This document shows positions 1 through 11,672 of a stretch of DNA of 64,000 nucleotides, one piece after another. Position 1 is the stretch's first letter; the number at the start of each line of letters is the position of its first letter. A program made the position numbers and the translations under genes. This DNA comes from Clonostachys chloroleuca (taxonomy: Eukaryota > Ascomycota > Sordariomycetes > Hypocreales > Bionectriaceae), in assembly GCA_037952775.1 (NCBI GenBank), contig JBANAY010000004.1, forward strand, positions 13,144,001 to 13,208,000, written 5' to 3'. The notes beneath the pieces were generated by a model. It was not told the origin of the DNA and searched no databases. It saw only the letters and a list, made by a program, of their open reading frames with translations.

Positions 1-1
1 C

Positions 2-1935
2 GAAGCACTCCATATCCACGATACACTCGGGCAAACTGATAAGTTTCGATCCGAATATGCTACCACACGGCGGCAGCAAAAAGACTTGCTCATTCCCACC
101 TCTGTGGACCTTACCGCAGAAGACGAATCATCACTAAGTAGTCTGCTGGAAGGAATTGCAGGCTTTGCTATCATCGAGAAGGCAACTATGCGGCGTGTGC
201 CACAGCTTCGATCTGCAGCAGATGTGAGTTTAATATATTCTAAAGGGATATCGCTGGTTCTGACTCCTCTAGGTTGAGGAGCTTTGGGAATCATTATGCA
301 CTGCGGCCATCAACCTAACCAATAGGGCGCTTGGTGATGTCACAAATGCAGAGGTACTTCTGAAGATCAAGGGCTTCATTTCTCTCTTCATCCAAACAAT
401 GGGGGTCAGTACTAGAGTCCTCTCCTAATGATCTAAGCTGGCCACGGTGCAATCTAACAAATGCTTACTACATTATAGGGCTGGGGCTATTCGGTGTCGA
501 CCCTTGACGCTTTTCTTCTCAAGCTTTTTGATAAATATGCAGACCTTCTGAAGAAACGGTTCAGCGATGATTTTCAAGAGGTATGTGCTGTCCCACCACC
601 CCATATCTCCATGCATGCTTATCTTCCCCCTTCTAGATTGTTTCGATGGACGATTACATGCCTATGGCAATCAACTCCATGGAAGAATACGAGAAGGTTG
701 TGAACGTCAGCTGGTTTGACCAAGAGAAACTACCCGATGAGTTGACGTAGGTTCCTTGACCTCCACTGCCGCTAGTGTTCATTTACTAAGACCAAATAGC
801 TTCCCATGTGTGCTGCCATTTTCGCAGATGTACCCTCTTTGTTGTATCGATATCAGGAACTTTTTGAATCAGTTCTACTTCTACTCAGACGATCATTTTC
901 AGCACCCAGATGTTATCGACGAAACCCTAAGGAAGGTGAGCAGAGGTGTACCTATATTTGCGTTCTGCCCCATTCCTCTAATGAAAGAAACAGTCGCTGG
1001 ATGAGCTTTTGACCGAGAAAGTTTGCCGATCTCTCGTAGATCGCCTCAGTTCACAATACTTGGGTCAAATAGTACAGATTCTCATCAATCTAGAACACTT
1101 CGAAACAGCATGCCAAGAGCTCGAACAGCTTCTCATCCGAGCCCGATCATCGACCTCTGCTGGTGGGCCTCTGAAACTGAATGCCACCGACGAGTTTCGA
1201 AACAACAAAAAAACAGCCGAGAAGCGCATTTTCGAGTTGGTCAATTCAAAGATCGACGATCTCGTAGAAACCGCCGAATATGACTGGTGAGTTAGATCAT
1301 GATTGATAAAATGAGGAGAATTTGTTAACAATCTTCGTTCTCTACTACAGGACACCAAGCTCGGCCACAACAGAGCCAAGCAGCTACATCCAAACCCTGA
1401 CGAGATATTTGTCCAACATCATGAACTCAACCTTACTCGGCCTACCCCGCGAAATTAAGGAACTGATTTACTTCGATGCTTTGAGTCACGCTGCGAGCGA
1501 AATCTTGGTAAGCACACCCCTTGCTATTTAACCTGATAGCGCCGGTTTTGTTAATTTTCTAAAGGCTTTGCCCCTATCGAATGAAGTCAAGCACATCAAC
1601 CCTTATGGGGTTTCAGCACTTGCCCAAGACGTCCAGTATCTAACCGAGTTTGTTGATAGCCTAGAAAATGGCCAGATGTTGAGAGAAAATCTTGATGAGC
1701 TCCAGCAGACCGTCAATCTCATGCAGTCAGATAATCATGACGAGTTCTTCGATGTATCGAGCCGTAACAAGAAGTATGGCCGTGTCGACGCAATGAACGG
1801 CCCTATACTGCTAGAAAAGTACCATTCTTAATGCCCTAGGTGATTCCACAGGGAGCTAACTTATCTTTTAGACTTGTTACCCAAGTTCCCTCTCGAAATG
1901 CACCTCTTTTCGCAGGTCGTTTCGGAATGAAGTGA
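2..1935 (+). CDS. SEC15: Exocyst complex subunit Sec15, 5' end cut by window edge
   Basis: C-terminal 489 residues of Sec15, the exocyst subunit that binds the Rab GTPase Sec4 on secretory vesicles and helps tether them at sites of polarised growth. I read nine exons: 2-223, 273-404, 479-580, 637-746, 800-935, 994-1286, 1351-1507, 1565-1818 and 1872-1935. All junctions are GT/AG and the joined length is an exact multiple of three. The family is recognised from the helical-rod sequence, including CRSLVDRLSSQYLGQIVQI, LPREIKELIYFDAL and the terminal RNKKYGRVDAMNGPILLEK. The last exon starts in the middle of a Lys codon and ends with GRFGMK. The N-terminal part, including the rest of the rod, lies outside the window, so start and promoter are unknown. 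Convergent with the HapE gene. Confidence 0.9.
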
Positions 1936-2278
1936 GCAATGGGAATTACGAACACGAGGACCTACGAACATTGTTTCAACTCCAATGGTAAGGGAGAGGG
2001 TGCCGTTCCAAAGTTTCCGAGCCATAAAAACAATACTAATCCTATCACTAAGTGATACACCGAAAACATTCGCCCTTTCTGAATCCATCACGCCGCCATC
2101 TTGAACCTCTGTTTGGCTTCAGGCAGTCAAACTGTGTACGATGCCGTAAATTAGGGTAATCAATACCCCAAGAAGCCACTTTGCTGCTGCTGCTGCTGCT
2201 TCCGAAGTTGTGGAGCTATGAGAGCTCGTGTCTTACTCAAATTCCTCAGATGGCATGGGAGCCTAAGTTGTAGGTCAG
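1936..2278. other. 3' intergenic region between SEC15 and HapE, with a TGC repeat
   Basis: Convergent 3' flanks. The only structure I see is a (TGC)6 microsatellite at about 2182-2199. No gene seen. Confidence 0.6.
2182..2199. repeat. (TGC)6 microsatellite
   Basis: Six perfect TGC units in the 3' flank between two convergent genes. It is non-coding by my gene models. Confidence 0.85.
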
Positions 2279-3318
2279 TCAAGCATGGTCATGAGAAGAA
2301 GCGTTCGAGTCGATGGGTACCTGTTGAGCCTGCATAGCTGGATAAGAATACATGCCTTCCATCTCACCATACATGCCTGTGGGTTGCCCTTGGCCATATG
2401 TGGTAGCCTGGCCAGGATACATGGCAGGATTTTGTCGGTAATCCTGGTCAGTCCCTAGAGCATGTCCGGCCATGTAATCACCAGGACCAAGTTGGTGTGC
2501 TGAGGAGTGGCCTGGTTGTGGGATCTGTCCAGGTATCTGAGCCTGGCCAGTCGCGGATGGAACAGCTTGTGGAGGGGCTGTGGGTTGCGCAGTTGTTCTC
2601 TTGGCATGGGATGAGGCTTCTTCCCGGGGCACAATGTCAATCAAAAAATCAAACATGTCAGACTTTGCCAGGGCGGACGCGATATCTGATCTCTGAAGGG
2701 TACGACGCTTGTTCTCTTCTGCATGTATCCAAGCTCGCATAGTTAACTCAGTGATGAAGATATCGCATCCTTTTGCGAAGAGGATGGGGGCCTCTGCCGA
2801 TATCATCTTCACCTCTGGGTCCGCCTTCATGACCTTCTTGATTCGCGCCAGAGGAAGCTGGTGGATTTTAAACTCGTGTCTGTCGCTCTCGAGATGGCTG
2901 ATTGTTTGTTGCCAGTACGTAGTTAGGATGTCTTTGTACTGTCCGGTAAGACCTTGGTGGACCTACACACCAAGTGTTAGATGACGTTTGAAGAGAGGAG
3001 TGACCATAAACATACGTTTGCCCATGGACCGGTGTAGAGCTCAGCTGGGGCATATCCTTGCGAAGCCAGCTAGAATATCGGTTAGGATCATCGAACAAAC
3101 CTCGTGGTCATCATCAACCTCGGAGGACGAGGCTGGCACTCACAGTTGCGCAGGCGCCTAACGGGCCACTGGTCAGCTTCTTGGTCAAAACGCGAAGGGA
3201 CAACGGGTGGATTCTTACCATAATGGCCGCCATGGCTTGGATCGTAAGTTGGAGGCGGACGAGCTTGCTGGGCATGCCCGGACGCAGTGTTCTGGGGATC
3301 CATATTGCTTGTGGTCAT
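2279..3318 (-). CDS. hapE: CCAAT-binding factor subunit HapE / NF-YC (Hap5)
   Basis: Histone-fold subunit C of the CCAAT-binding complex, which pairs with the NF-YB-type subunit and then recruits NF-YA to CCAAT boxes. Four exons (minus strand): 3318-3219, 3157-3144, 3069-3016 and 2962-2279, giving 283 aa. The histone fold is unmistakable: [20 protein letters not shown] followed by the [19 protein letters not shown] helix and the [13 protein letters not shown] segment. It is preceded by the fungal-type flank [20 protein letters not shown] and followed by a Gln/Pro-rich tail. Exon 2 is only 14 nt long, but both of its junctions are canonical and it alone keeps the frame from the N-terminus into the conserved block. 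Divergent from FCF2, with 286 bp between the two start codons. Confidence 0.95.
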
Positions 3319-3490
3319 GATGGGATCGGAAACAACATTGACGGGTGGGACAGTCAGGCATCAGAGCCTAGAAGTGATGCATTGTTGTGGCGTTAACTAC
3401 GTCCTGTCAAGCCACATGTGACGCGCTTTGTGACTTGGTGTGGCTGGGGGAATCCTTAGCGCCAACTTCATTTCGAGATGTGGGGTCATC

Positions 3491-3511
3491 TTTTTTTTTT
3501 TAAAAAAAAAA
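3491..3511. promoter_or_regulatory. Poly(dT)/poly(dA) tract in the hapE-FCF2 divergent promoter
   Basis: Eleven T directly followed by ten A, between two divergent start codons. Such rigid A/T tracts commonly exclude nucleosomes in fungal promoters (general knowledge); that role here is inference. The run is also a perfect inverted repeat. Confidence 0.45.
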
Positions 3512-3604
3512 CAACCGCTCCATCCAACCTTCATTTTTTTCTCTTACTCCCCAATCACGCTTTCCTCCTCCATTTTCACAGCCTTCAAACAATGTGATTC
3601 AACC

Positions 3605-4425
3605 ATGGACGACGAATTTGAAGGACAGATTGACCAGCTACTACTCGAGGCAGAGCAGCGTCTTCAACCAAACAAACCTGCGTCAGCGTTAGCCACATCG
3701 GTTCTGACAAGGCTAACGAAGCTCGACACCCCCGCTGTATCTTCAAAGGAGCCTGTCTCAAACACGAATCTGGCTGTGCGTGATGCATCGAAGCCAATTC
3801 TACCAACCCAGGTGTGTACCAGTTCCCTCTTTCAGTTTCAGTGTCATCCCATCAAGGCATGCGACAAAGAATGATGATAAGCTGCCGCTTTCGGCCTTTC
3901 GTGACGTGGGACACCGTCCGTTTTGGATATTCGTCCTATGACAATGTGATCACCCTTTTTTTCATAGTTACTCTGACGGAACAGTCAATGCCTATGCAAT
4001 TTTCCTGCCTACCATTGAAAGACATTTGCGGGATAGTATCACTGACAATCCCTGTGCAGAAAGGCGACTCAGCCGGCGCGAACTGGTTTGACATGCCCAA
4101 AACAGACTTAACAACCGAAATGAAGCGAGACTGGCAAATTCTACGTATGCGGAATATCCTGGACCCCAAACATCAGAGAAAAAATCTGCAAAGCGAGCCA
4201 CCCAAGTATTCTCAGGTTGGCGAGATTATTGCCGGACCTACCGACTATTACAGTGCCAGGTTGACGCGTAAGGAGAGAAAGCGAAACTTGCTTGAAGAAG
4301 CGATGAGCACACGCGATGATGTCAAGATGAAGACGAAGTATGCTGGAATTCAGAAGAGAAAGACGAGTGGGAAGCGGGCCTTCTACCAGAACCTTGTTCA
4401 GCGGCGACGAAAGGGAAAGACTTGA
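3605..4425 (+). CDS. FCF2: rRNA-processing protein Fcf2 (18S maturation)
   Basis: Nucleolar Fcf2-family protein of the small-subunit processome, needed for early pre-rRNA cleavages leading to 18S rRNA. Two exons, 3605-3811 and 4060-4425, give 190 aa; the single intron is 248 nt, long for this window. The N-terminus is acidic and leucine-rich (DEFEGQIDQLLLEAEQRL). The Fcf2 domain fills the second exon: the ANWFDMPKTDLT entry motif, the KRDWQILRMRNILDPKHQRK core, then KYSQVGEIIAGPTDYYSARL and the basic C-terminus ending QNLVQRRRKGKT. These are hallmark positions of the family. No frame breaks. An upstream in-frame ORF extends 5', but the ATG followed by GACGACGAA matches the family N-terminus. 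Confidence 0.92.
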
Positions 4426-5269
4426 ACTTGTCCCTGACTTCTGAACTTCATCTATAAACAAGTCCAGGCGGGATTTGTAGTCGAGCCTCGGTGCCTAAAG
4501 ACGCCGCTTCATCCTCCCGTCTTGGATATCACCACAGCTCAGTCCCGTGACTAGGGTATTTCTGGTCGATATTGGAGGATCTGATGAACTTCGGGGCTTT
4601 GCTTCAGACAAGTGCAGAGTACCAGCCCTCATAACAATGCCGACCACTTTCAGTGAAAGGAAGAGGCGGGCAGTTCAGATCCTGGTCCTGCTCTAGCACA
4701 GTTGTATGGAGAAGGCTCGAATAGCTCTTAAATGACTGCACTGGCCTAAGTAGCTACTGTCATTAGCACTCACATAGAGTGGTGCAATACACGCACTTCC
4801 GCGCGTAGCACCCCGCCGCCCTCATGGTTGGCTTTTTGCCACGGAGAATGGTAAATATCGCAAGATTAAGAATCTCTACATATCACATATCCTAATTATT
4901 GCCATTCACTGTATTCGACTTACACTGAAAGATCTCAAGACGCCCAGCGTACTAAATCGATGTCGGTGGTCAGTTTTGTTCTCTCAGACTTGAGGTTAGG
5001 TGCCATTTCCGTTAGCAATCGTAGAATTACCATAGGTTTATGTTTGAATTGTCAAGTGAACCCGATTCTCATGCCATTTCTTGGAAAACGGCCAATTTTC
5101 TATCTCTCAAGGCTTAATAGTAGTGATGAGGTGTGGCGCTCTGTGAACCAATCATGCTTATGTAATACTAGCCTTCGAGGTTTTCAAACCGCCAAGGCCG
5201 ACCGTAGATATCTCTTCCGAATACTGGCTGCCGGTTTCCATAAGGCGTCAAGGGGAATACACACACAGG
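4426..5269. other. Intergenic region FCF2 to uS10m
   Basis: No convincing coding sequence. An open frame across 4960-5580 has no recognisable domain and overlaps the uS10m exons in another frame, so I treat it as spurious. Confidence 0.5.
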
Positions 5270-6119
5270 ATGAATCGCACAGCTGCCAGGTGCTTGACGC
5301 GCCGACAAGTAGGATTGGTTATCCCCATCATTTCTGGATTTGCCAGCTAATCATGCCCAGGTTGTCAAGCCATGGATCGTTCAGCGCACTCAGGCTACTC
5401 TGTAAGATGTCTCCAATTGAACTTCCCCATGGCTCAAGGCGTGTAAAACGAAATTCAACTGACTCGATCTTTCACTCAGTGCGACGTCCAATGAAAAACT
5501 ATCCAACCCGATCGCCCCTCAGGAAGACGAGTCGGAACCATCTGCACGATACCCTCGATCCATCCAGGCGCTTCATTTGAAACCTCTGAAGCGGGAAGCC
5601 GAGTACGGTATTCCATCTTGCGATCTCCAACTTCGATCTTTCAGCTTGCAGCCCCTTGTATTCTTTACCGACTTTGCGTTACGGGCTGCCTACTACCTCG
5701 GGCTGCCCGCCTCTGGCCCTGTCCCTCTCCCTCGAATCACACAACGCTGGACTGTTCCTCGCAGTCATTTCATCTTCAAGAAGTCACAGGAAAATTTCGA
5801 GCGAATTACTTTACGCCGCCTAATACAGATAAAGGACGGAAACCCAGAAACCGTTCAGCTCTGGCTGGCATACTTGCGCAAGCACCAATACTACGGAGTG
5901 GGTATGAAGGCCAACATGTGGGAGTTTGGCGAGCCCGGCGAGGGCAAGGCCATGGACGAAGCGCTGGAGAAAGAGGTGGAGAAGCTGGATGAGGCCTGGT
6001 CTCACATGGGACAGACACAGGCCATCGGCAATGCTACCAAGGTCGAGGAGCTGTTGAGCAGTCGTAAACTCAAGCAGGCAGCAGGGCTACGGGAGCCTCC
6101 AACGACCGGCACATCATAG
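5270..6119 (+). CDS. RSM10: Mitochondrial small ribosomal subunit protein uS10m (Rsm10)
   Basis: Nuclear-encoded S10 protein of the mitochondrial ribosome, located in the 3' head of the small subunit. Three exons, 5270-5308, 5361-5401 and 5480-6119, give 239 aa. The first residues (MNRTAARCLTRRQ) are Arg/Thr-rich without acidic residues, as expected for a mitochondrial presequence. The S10 fold follows: FFTDFALRAAYYLGLPASGP, PRITQRWTVPRSHFIFKKSQ, ENFERITLRRLIQIKDG, then an LAYLRKHQYYGVGMK extension typical of fungal Rsm10. The first two exons are only 39 and 41 nt and were placed by canonical splice sites and frame; the last exon is certain. Confidence 0.9.
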
Positions 6120-6627
6120 GCCGGCCGTTGTCCCGCGTATTGATAGCTGAAAAGCGTGTACTTTTTTGAGGCTCCCGGGGGATGTCAAAGAAGTCTTGTC
6201 CATACTGAGGACAGGGCTTAACCGGATGTATGTTTGATAGCATGTATATTACAAACAATTGAGCGCTCGCGTGAGCAATGAACAACGTCAATTAGCTCTA
6301 CGGGCAATGAAAATGCACTGTAAAATACATTCCTAGTGTTTTCCCTGATCAGCAGGCGTGGAATGGCAACTTGGTTGGAATCTAGAGGTAGATGTTTTGG
6401 AGGATCTGCCTCGATAGCCGCATAATAAGGTCATAAGGTCACCAAAAATTTCCCTACGGCGCATGACGGGCCGTGACGGTGGGTAAAATGTGTAGACCCC
6501 GAGCCAGCAATACAATCGCAAAATCAGCAATCCGTCCCTGTATCCAATCATATCCTTCCATCGTTAGGCGACTTGCTATGTTTGGCTCCCTCTAGCTATA
6601 CAGTTAAATTGAGAAGAAGCACTCCCA
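6120..6627. other. Intergenic region uS10m to mitochondrial TrpRS
   Basis: Contains the 3' flank of one gene and the promoter of the next. No coding potential or repeats noticed. Confidence 0.5.
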
Positions 6628-7991
6628 ATGCTACGTCAAGCTGTCTCTGCCGCCGCTGCCCACTCAAGGAGCCAGCTGCTGCCCCGGGTGGTCTTCTCAG
6701 GCATTCAACCAACTGGAATACCTCATCTGGGTAATTATGCGGGAGCTCTGAGCCAATGGGTTCAGCTGCAGGATACAGAGCCCAGCACCAGCAAACTCAT
6801 CTTCTCCGTCGTCGATCTTCATGCCATCACAACGCCACAGCCTCCGCAGCAGCTCAGGCAGTGGAGGAGGGAGGCTCTAGCCGCTCTTTTGGCCATTGGC
6901 TTACACCCTGACAGAGCCACCATCTTCTTCCAGTCGTCGGTTCGTCATGCTTCACTCAGTTCCTAACTGCTAGGGCGCACTCCTGACCGCTTGTTACCCC
7001 AAGGTTCCTGCACATTCGGAGCTCATGTGGATCTTAAGCTGCACCGCTTCAGTGGGATATCTGTCGAGGATGACACAGTGGAAGGTACGGGACCCGACAA
7101 GACGCTGAATCTCCCTCATAAGTCCCCTATTCCGCTATATTGAGTCCTTCGCTTTGCCTAACCGTTAGACAGAGCAAACTTGACCTAGACAATGCCTCTA
7201 GTTTAGATGGCCGAGGCGTTGGTTCTAAACTGAAGCTTGGCTCTCTTCTCCTATCCTGTTCTTCAAGCAGCCGATATCCTAGTTCACCGGTATTTGATAT
7301 ACCCGATCTCTGTCCTCCGACTTCTTTGAAGGAACATGAGCTAATATTTCCCAACGACAGAGCTACGCATGTTCCAGTGGGACACGACCAAAAGCAACAC
7401 CTCGAGTTTGCTAGAGAATGTGTCACCAACTTTAACCATGCATACGGAGACCACTTAGTACAGCCAAAAACTCTTATATGTATGCGGTTTGAGCATCTAA
7501 TAAGCTTACTCGAGCACTAGCTAATCTTTTGCACAGCACCAGTTCATCGTGTCATGTCTCTAACTGACCCAAGCTCCAAGATGTCGAAATCGCACAAGCT
7601 AGATCGCTCTCGTATCCTAATCACTGATTCTCCAGAACAAATCAAAGCCAAGATAGGCTCTGCTCTGACTGACTCCATCCCTGGCATTTCCTATGATATC
7701 GAGAACAGGCCTGGAATATCCAATCTCCTGTCAATCCTCTCCCTCTTTGATGACCAGAAAAGGAGTGCTGCACAGCTCGGGGCTGCTTACAGTGACCTCT
7801 CACCCAAACAATTCAAACAGATAGTGTCCGAAGCCATTATTCAAGGCTTTGGAAGCGTAAGAAAGCGCTATCTAGAGCTTTTGAGCTCAGACAACGATTA
7901 TCTCGAGAAAGTCGCGGCAGAAGGGGCTCGCAAGGCAAATCAGAGTGCTGAAGAAACCATGTCCTTGGTGAGGGAAGCTGTAGGCTTCTAA
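6628..7991 (+). CDS. MSW1: Mitochondrial tryptophanyl-tRNA synthetase, with a frame break
   Basis: Class I aminoacyl-tRNA synthetase charging mitochondrial tRNA-Trp. Exons: 6628-6939, 7004-7084, 7173-7289, 7361-7479 and 7537-7991, about 360 aa. Signature motifs are present: HLGN (the HIGH-type motif) after [10 protein letters not shown] near residue 32, [32 protein letters not shown], and KMSKS after SLTDPSS. The N-terminus, [20 protein letters not shown], looks like a mitochondrial targeting peptide. Odd: exon 3 reads SKLKLG in one frame and continues as [16 protein letters not shown] in the next frame, so one base around 7241-7243 appears extra (or a CT pair is missing from GGCTCTCTTC). No intron or alternative splice site I tried rescues this. 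Every other part of the gene is intact, so an assembly error is the simplest reading. Confidence 0.9.
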
Positions 7992-8175
7992 ATCACCACG
8001 GAGAATTCAGTTGGTGGTTTCTTGCCTTGAGAGACAATCGAAATTGGAAACCCATCAGCAACTTGCAACTCTATCATCAGCGTTCCTGTCTCTACACACA
8101 GAGGGAGACGGCCCTTAGGCATTGTTGATGTAGCTTTCCCCCGAAACCAGTCTTTTTCATATCAGGGCCAGCGTA

Positions 8176-11100
8176 TCAGGACGCATATGCAAAGTTGGAA
8201 CCTCTAGCGGCCAACCAGAAGTCTCTCACGACTTGATTGGTTGCTCGGGCCCTCGAAGACTAATAATAAGATGTTAGTATTGCCTCGGTTTCATTTACCC
8301 ATGTACATATACATTATATTAGACCCATAGCCGCTCACGTACCTTATTATCTTCTTTAAGAACATATTCTTTTGCTCCAACGTAATTTTTGAGCTGGGAA
8401 AGGACGGGTGATTCAAGCCCAGCTCAAGCCACAACTTAGTCTCGGGATACCGGCTTACCATCCTTTTTAGAGGTTCAGCGACCTTGTCCAGCTCGCTGCG
8501 AGCTGCATTTCCACCAATATTCCTAGCGATGCACTGGCAAAGCAAAGGGCCGAGGGTAGCCATTGCCTGGCTGACTTCCCCTTTCAGGCCGTTTGTAGAT
8601 TCATCATTAAGACTCACAAATGTGGTCTTCAGAATCAGTTAGTATATGGGACTTGCGCTAGTCATGTCGAGGACTTACCCAGAAGTCGGTGGCTGCAGCT
8701 TTTGGCAAAGGCTCCTTTCCATCCAAAACTCTCAAAGTGAAGAGAAAACAGTACTCCGTCATATCAGAAGGCTGGAGATGAAGAAAAGTGCTTGGACTTT
8801 TTGCAACCAAGCGGCTAACAAAATCGATTGCATTCTGTACAAGCTCTGGGTCGTGCTCTGGGTCTATCGCTCTCGTCAGTTTCATCTAGCCTCACCAGAG
8901 TAACAGGCTCGAGAAATAGAAACCCAGATGAATCGGAATTTAGGATAAACATACCTGGATGCTGCTGAATCAATCCAATCACCCAGATGAGAAGATCCGT
9001 CAGAATGTGCTGTCTCTGGACGAGCTCGGCTGGTGTGAATGAGCTCACAAAGGAGCAACCTGTGCTCACGAGAACGCCAATCCTTGGAGTATTCCCGTTG
9101 TGTTTGGTCAGAAATCTAGTTACATCCTCTCGTGAAAACACAAAGAGTCCTGGAAAAGGTTCCGAAAACCCGCAACGAAGAATACTGCAGATGATCTCAG
9201 TTACATCTGAGCAAGTACTAAAAGCGTTTTGAAGCTGCAGCAGAATACTGAAAATTCCACGATGCAAGTCTGTCAACTCAGAATCTCCTTCACTACCCGC
9301 CACAGCCGTAGAGTCTATGTCGATGGGCGCCTCCGAGGGAGATTGGAAACCTCGACCTATAGCAGCAAGGCATCGCAGGGACTTCAGAGCAAGATGAAGC
9401 GCTGGGTCATCAAGACCAGCGTCATCGAAACATCGAGCTCCGGTGGCGCACCCGATCCTGGCCCTTGCTACTGGCAACTTCGTCGAGTCAATTGAAAGTC
9501 TCACATCTGTTCCGACAAATCCAAGCAATCTTATACATGCCGCGAGCCTTGCTTCTGGCTCGGGAAGCGCTTGGGCGATACATGCAATCCCCCCAAAACC
9601 CTTTCACTCGAGTGGCAGTCTAATCGCTTGCTGTCCGAAAGCTTTTGGTACTCGTCGAGGAATCCGCCGGTCTCGCTGAACAAATGTCGACGGCAGGAGG
9701 AACATAACTGTATAATTGACTTTGATGCTGCAGATGCCAGGCTATGTTCACCAACGAGGCTAAATAGAAGGCTGAGGGCAGGAGGTAGATGTACAACATT
9801 GCGTTCAAAGTATTCGGTGTAGTGCTCGATCAGGCCCACGCATGTTTGGCGAGTACGAAATGGTAAATCCATGTTGTCTTGAAGAATCTGGAACAGAGAA
9901 GAAGCAAATACGGATGCCAGCGCCTCATCACTTCTTGGATCCTCTTTGATGCAATCAGCCAGCGCACTCAAGCAAAATGCCGCAGCTTCTAGGTGGCGCC
10001 ATGAGCGCTCAGAGAGAGATTTTAGTACAAGTTCTGCGAACGTGAATACAAGCCGGGGTCCTGAAAGAGTATAGGCGGATTGTAGGAGATCGGCCACGTC
10101 CTTCCTCGCTTCGTTGAAGTTCAGTCTATCGCTTGAGTCCCACTGACTGAGCTCCTCAGTTGCTGGGAAGGTAATTTTCTGCCATGCATTTGAAACAGCT
10201 TGTAGGACATAGGATACCGCCGATGATTCCCACGGGTTCGTAGATTGCTCTGCAGAATATGTCTCATCTGTCACAGTTTCTGAGAACGTAGACCAGAACT
10301 CTAGAGAGGGAACAAAAATCTTGTCATCCACAGCAGGGCAACCCTGTGCATTCAGTAATCCACAAAGCATCGACAGGATATTTTGGCCCGGGCCATTGGC
10401 ACTACGCATCAACAGGTCCACACGGGCGTCCCCATAGGCGAGTAACAGTTGGCCGTACTGGAGTTTTTCAAACTCAAAGTCTCCCCGAAGCAAGTCGTGA
10501 TAGTGCTGATGAAATCTCTGGGTACAGAAGAAAGCATCAAGCATAGAATAGTGTTGCTCTGTAAGAAGACCGGAGAAGTTTGAGAGAATATCTGATAGGA
10601 GTTCAATGGTCTCCAGGACAGGCTCTTCTTCAGCCAGAGATTCGATGACAAGCGTGATCAAAGGCCTCAAAGCGTCAACAAAATCCTTATCTCGAGTAGA
10701 TACCTTTTGAACAAATAAAACCCAGGCCTAGGGAGAAGTGAAAGTCTTAATATCGAAGCAACATGCGCTCAGCGCCAGGTTTAAAGCCGTCTTACCTGAA
10801 GACATTTGATTGAATCTTCGTGGATTCTTGGCTGCACGAGAAATGCACTTCCCATGAGCGCAACCGCATCAGAAGAATTCTGGCGGATAACGTTATAAAG
10901 GCCAATACTTTTTTAACAAAAATTATTAGCAACTCGATGATACGAACGGGCATTTATGAGTTCTTACTTTTTTTTCTGAATTCAAGTCCAACTTTGAAGC
11001 TTCTTCGACAACGTTACCCACTACCCAAAGAGCAGCTCTCAACTGAGCATCGCCAAGGTTTGCTAAAGCGGGCCTGATGTCAGGGAGTTCAGCAGTTCCT

Positions 11101-11672
11101 AAATGTAGGTGGACAGGCTGCCCCGAAGCCAGGCACACCACCAGGTGGCGTACGAACGGCGTCCATATTCGATGGAAATGGACTAGGAACGTGGCGAGGG
11201 CAGATGCAAGCTTCCTAGTGACAAGTGGAGCTGTCCCTTGAGAACATGAATCAAGATACCAACCAACAAGGTTGGCGAGAAGCTCTCTAGCACTATCGTC
11301 ACTCAACGCATCACTAGAAACAGAGTGTAAGCACTTGTGTGATTACCAGCAACCCGGGTGGGGGCTTAGCTGACCTTTCAGTGTTGAGCTTAATAATGAT
11401 AATAAGGGCACCGTGAAACTTGACTTCTTGATCCGGTCTGGTCAGTAAGTCGCGGGCAATAGACCAAGCCTGTGGTGAGCCTTGTAGCCGGGTGAGTGAT
11501 GCCTGGGTGGAAGCAATCACATCTGGCTGGTTCGCCTGGTAAAGTGTGAGGATAAGCTATCGATTTGTTAGGAACATTTTGCCTTGTGGAAGGTTGAGAT
11601 TGGGAACTACCCGATCATGCTACATACAGATTCAACCTGCTCGACGGTCAAAGGTGGTGCTTGACTGTCCAT
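8176..11672 (-). CDS. Importin-beta family karyopherin (importin-13/Kap122-like), with a frame break
   Basis: Large HEAT-repeat nuclear transport receptor, about 991 aa. Exons on the minus strand: 11672-11628, 11556-11375, 11313-10968, 10879-10796, 10727-8955, 8863-8679, 8626-8343 and 8251-8176. The N-terminus (VEQVESLILTLYQ, then SPQAWSIARDLL and EVKFHGALIIIIKLNTE) matches the opening HEAT repeats and Ran-binding region of importin-13/Pdr6-type karyopherins; it ends NQVVRDFWLAARGSNFAYAS. I cannot tell Kap122/Pdr6 from importin-13 proper. In exon 5 the frame jumps from SSERVLGG to IACIAQALPEPEARL at a G6 run (9589-9594). Adding one G restores both the reading and the exon phase (1774 nt), which argues for a missing base in the assembly. 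Convergent with TrpRS, 184 bp between stops. Confidence 0.82.

Noticed and set aside
4960..5580. A 206-codon open frame before uS10m
   Set aside because: No recognisable domain, and its 3' part overlaps the real uS10m exons in another frame.
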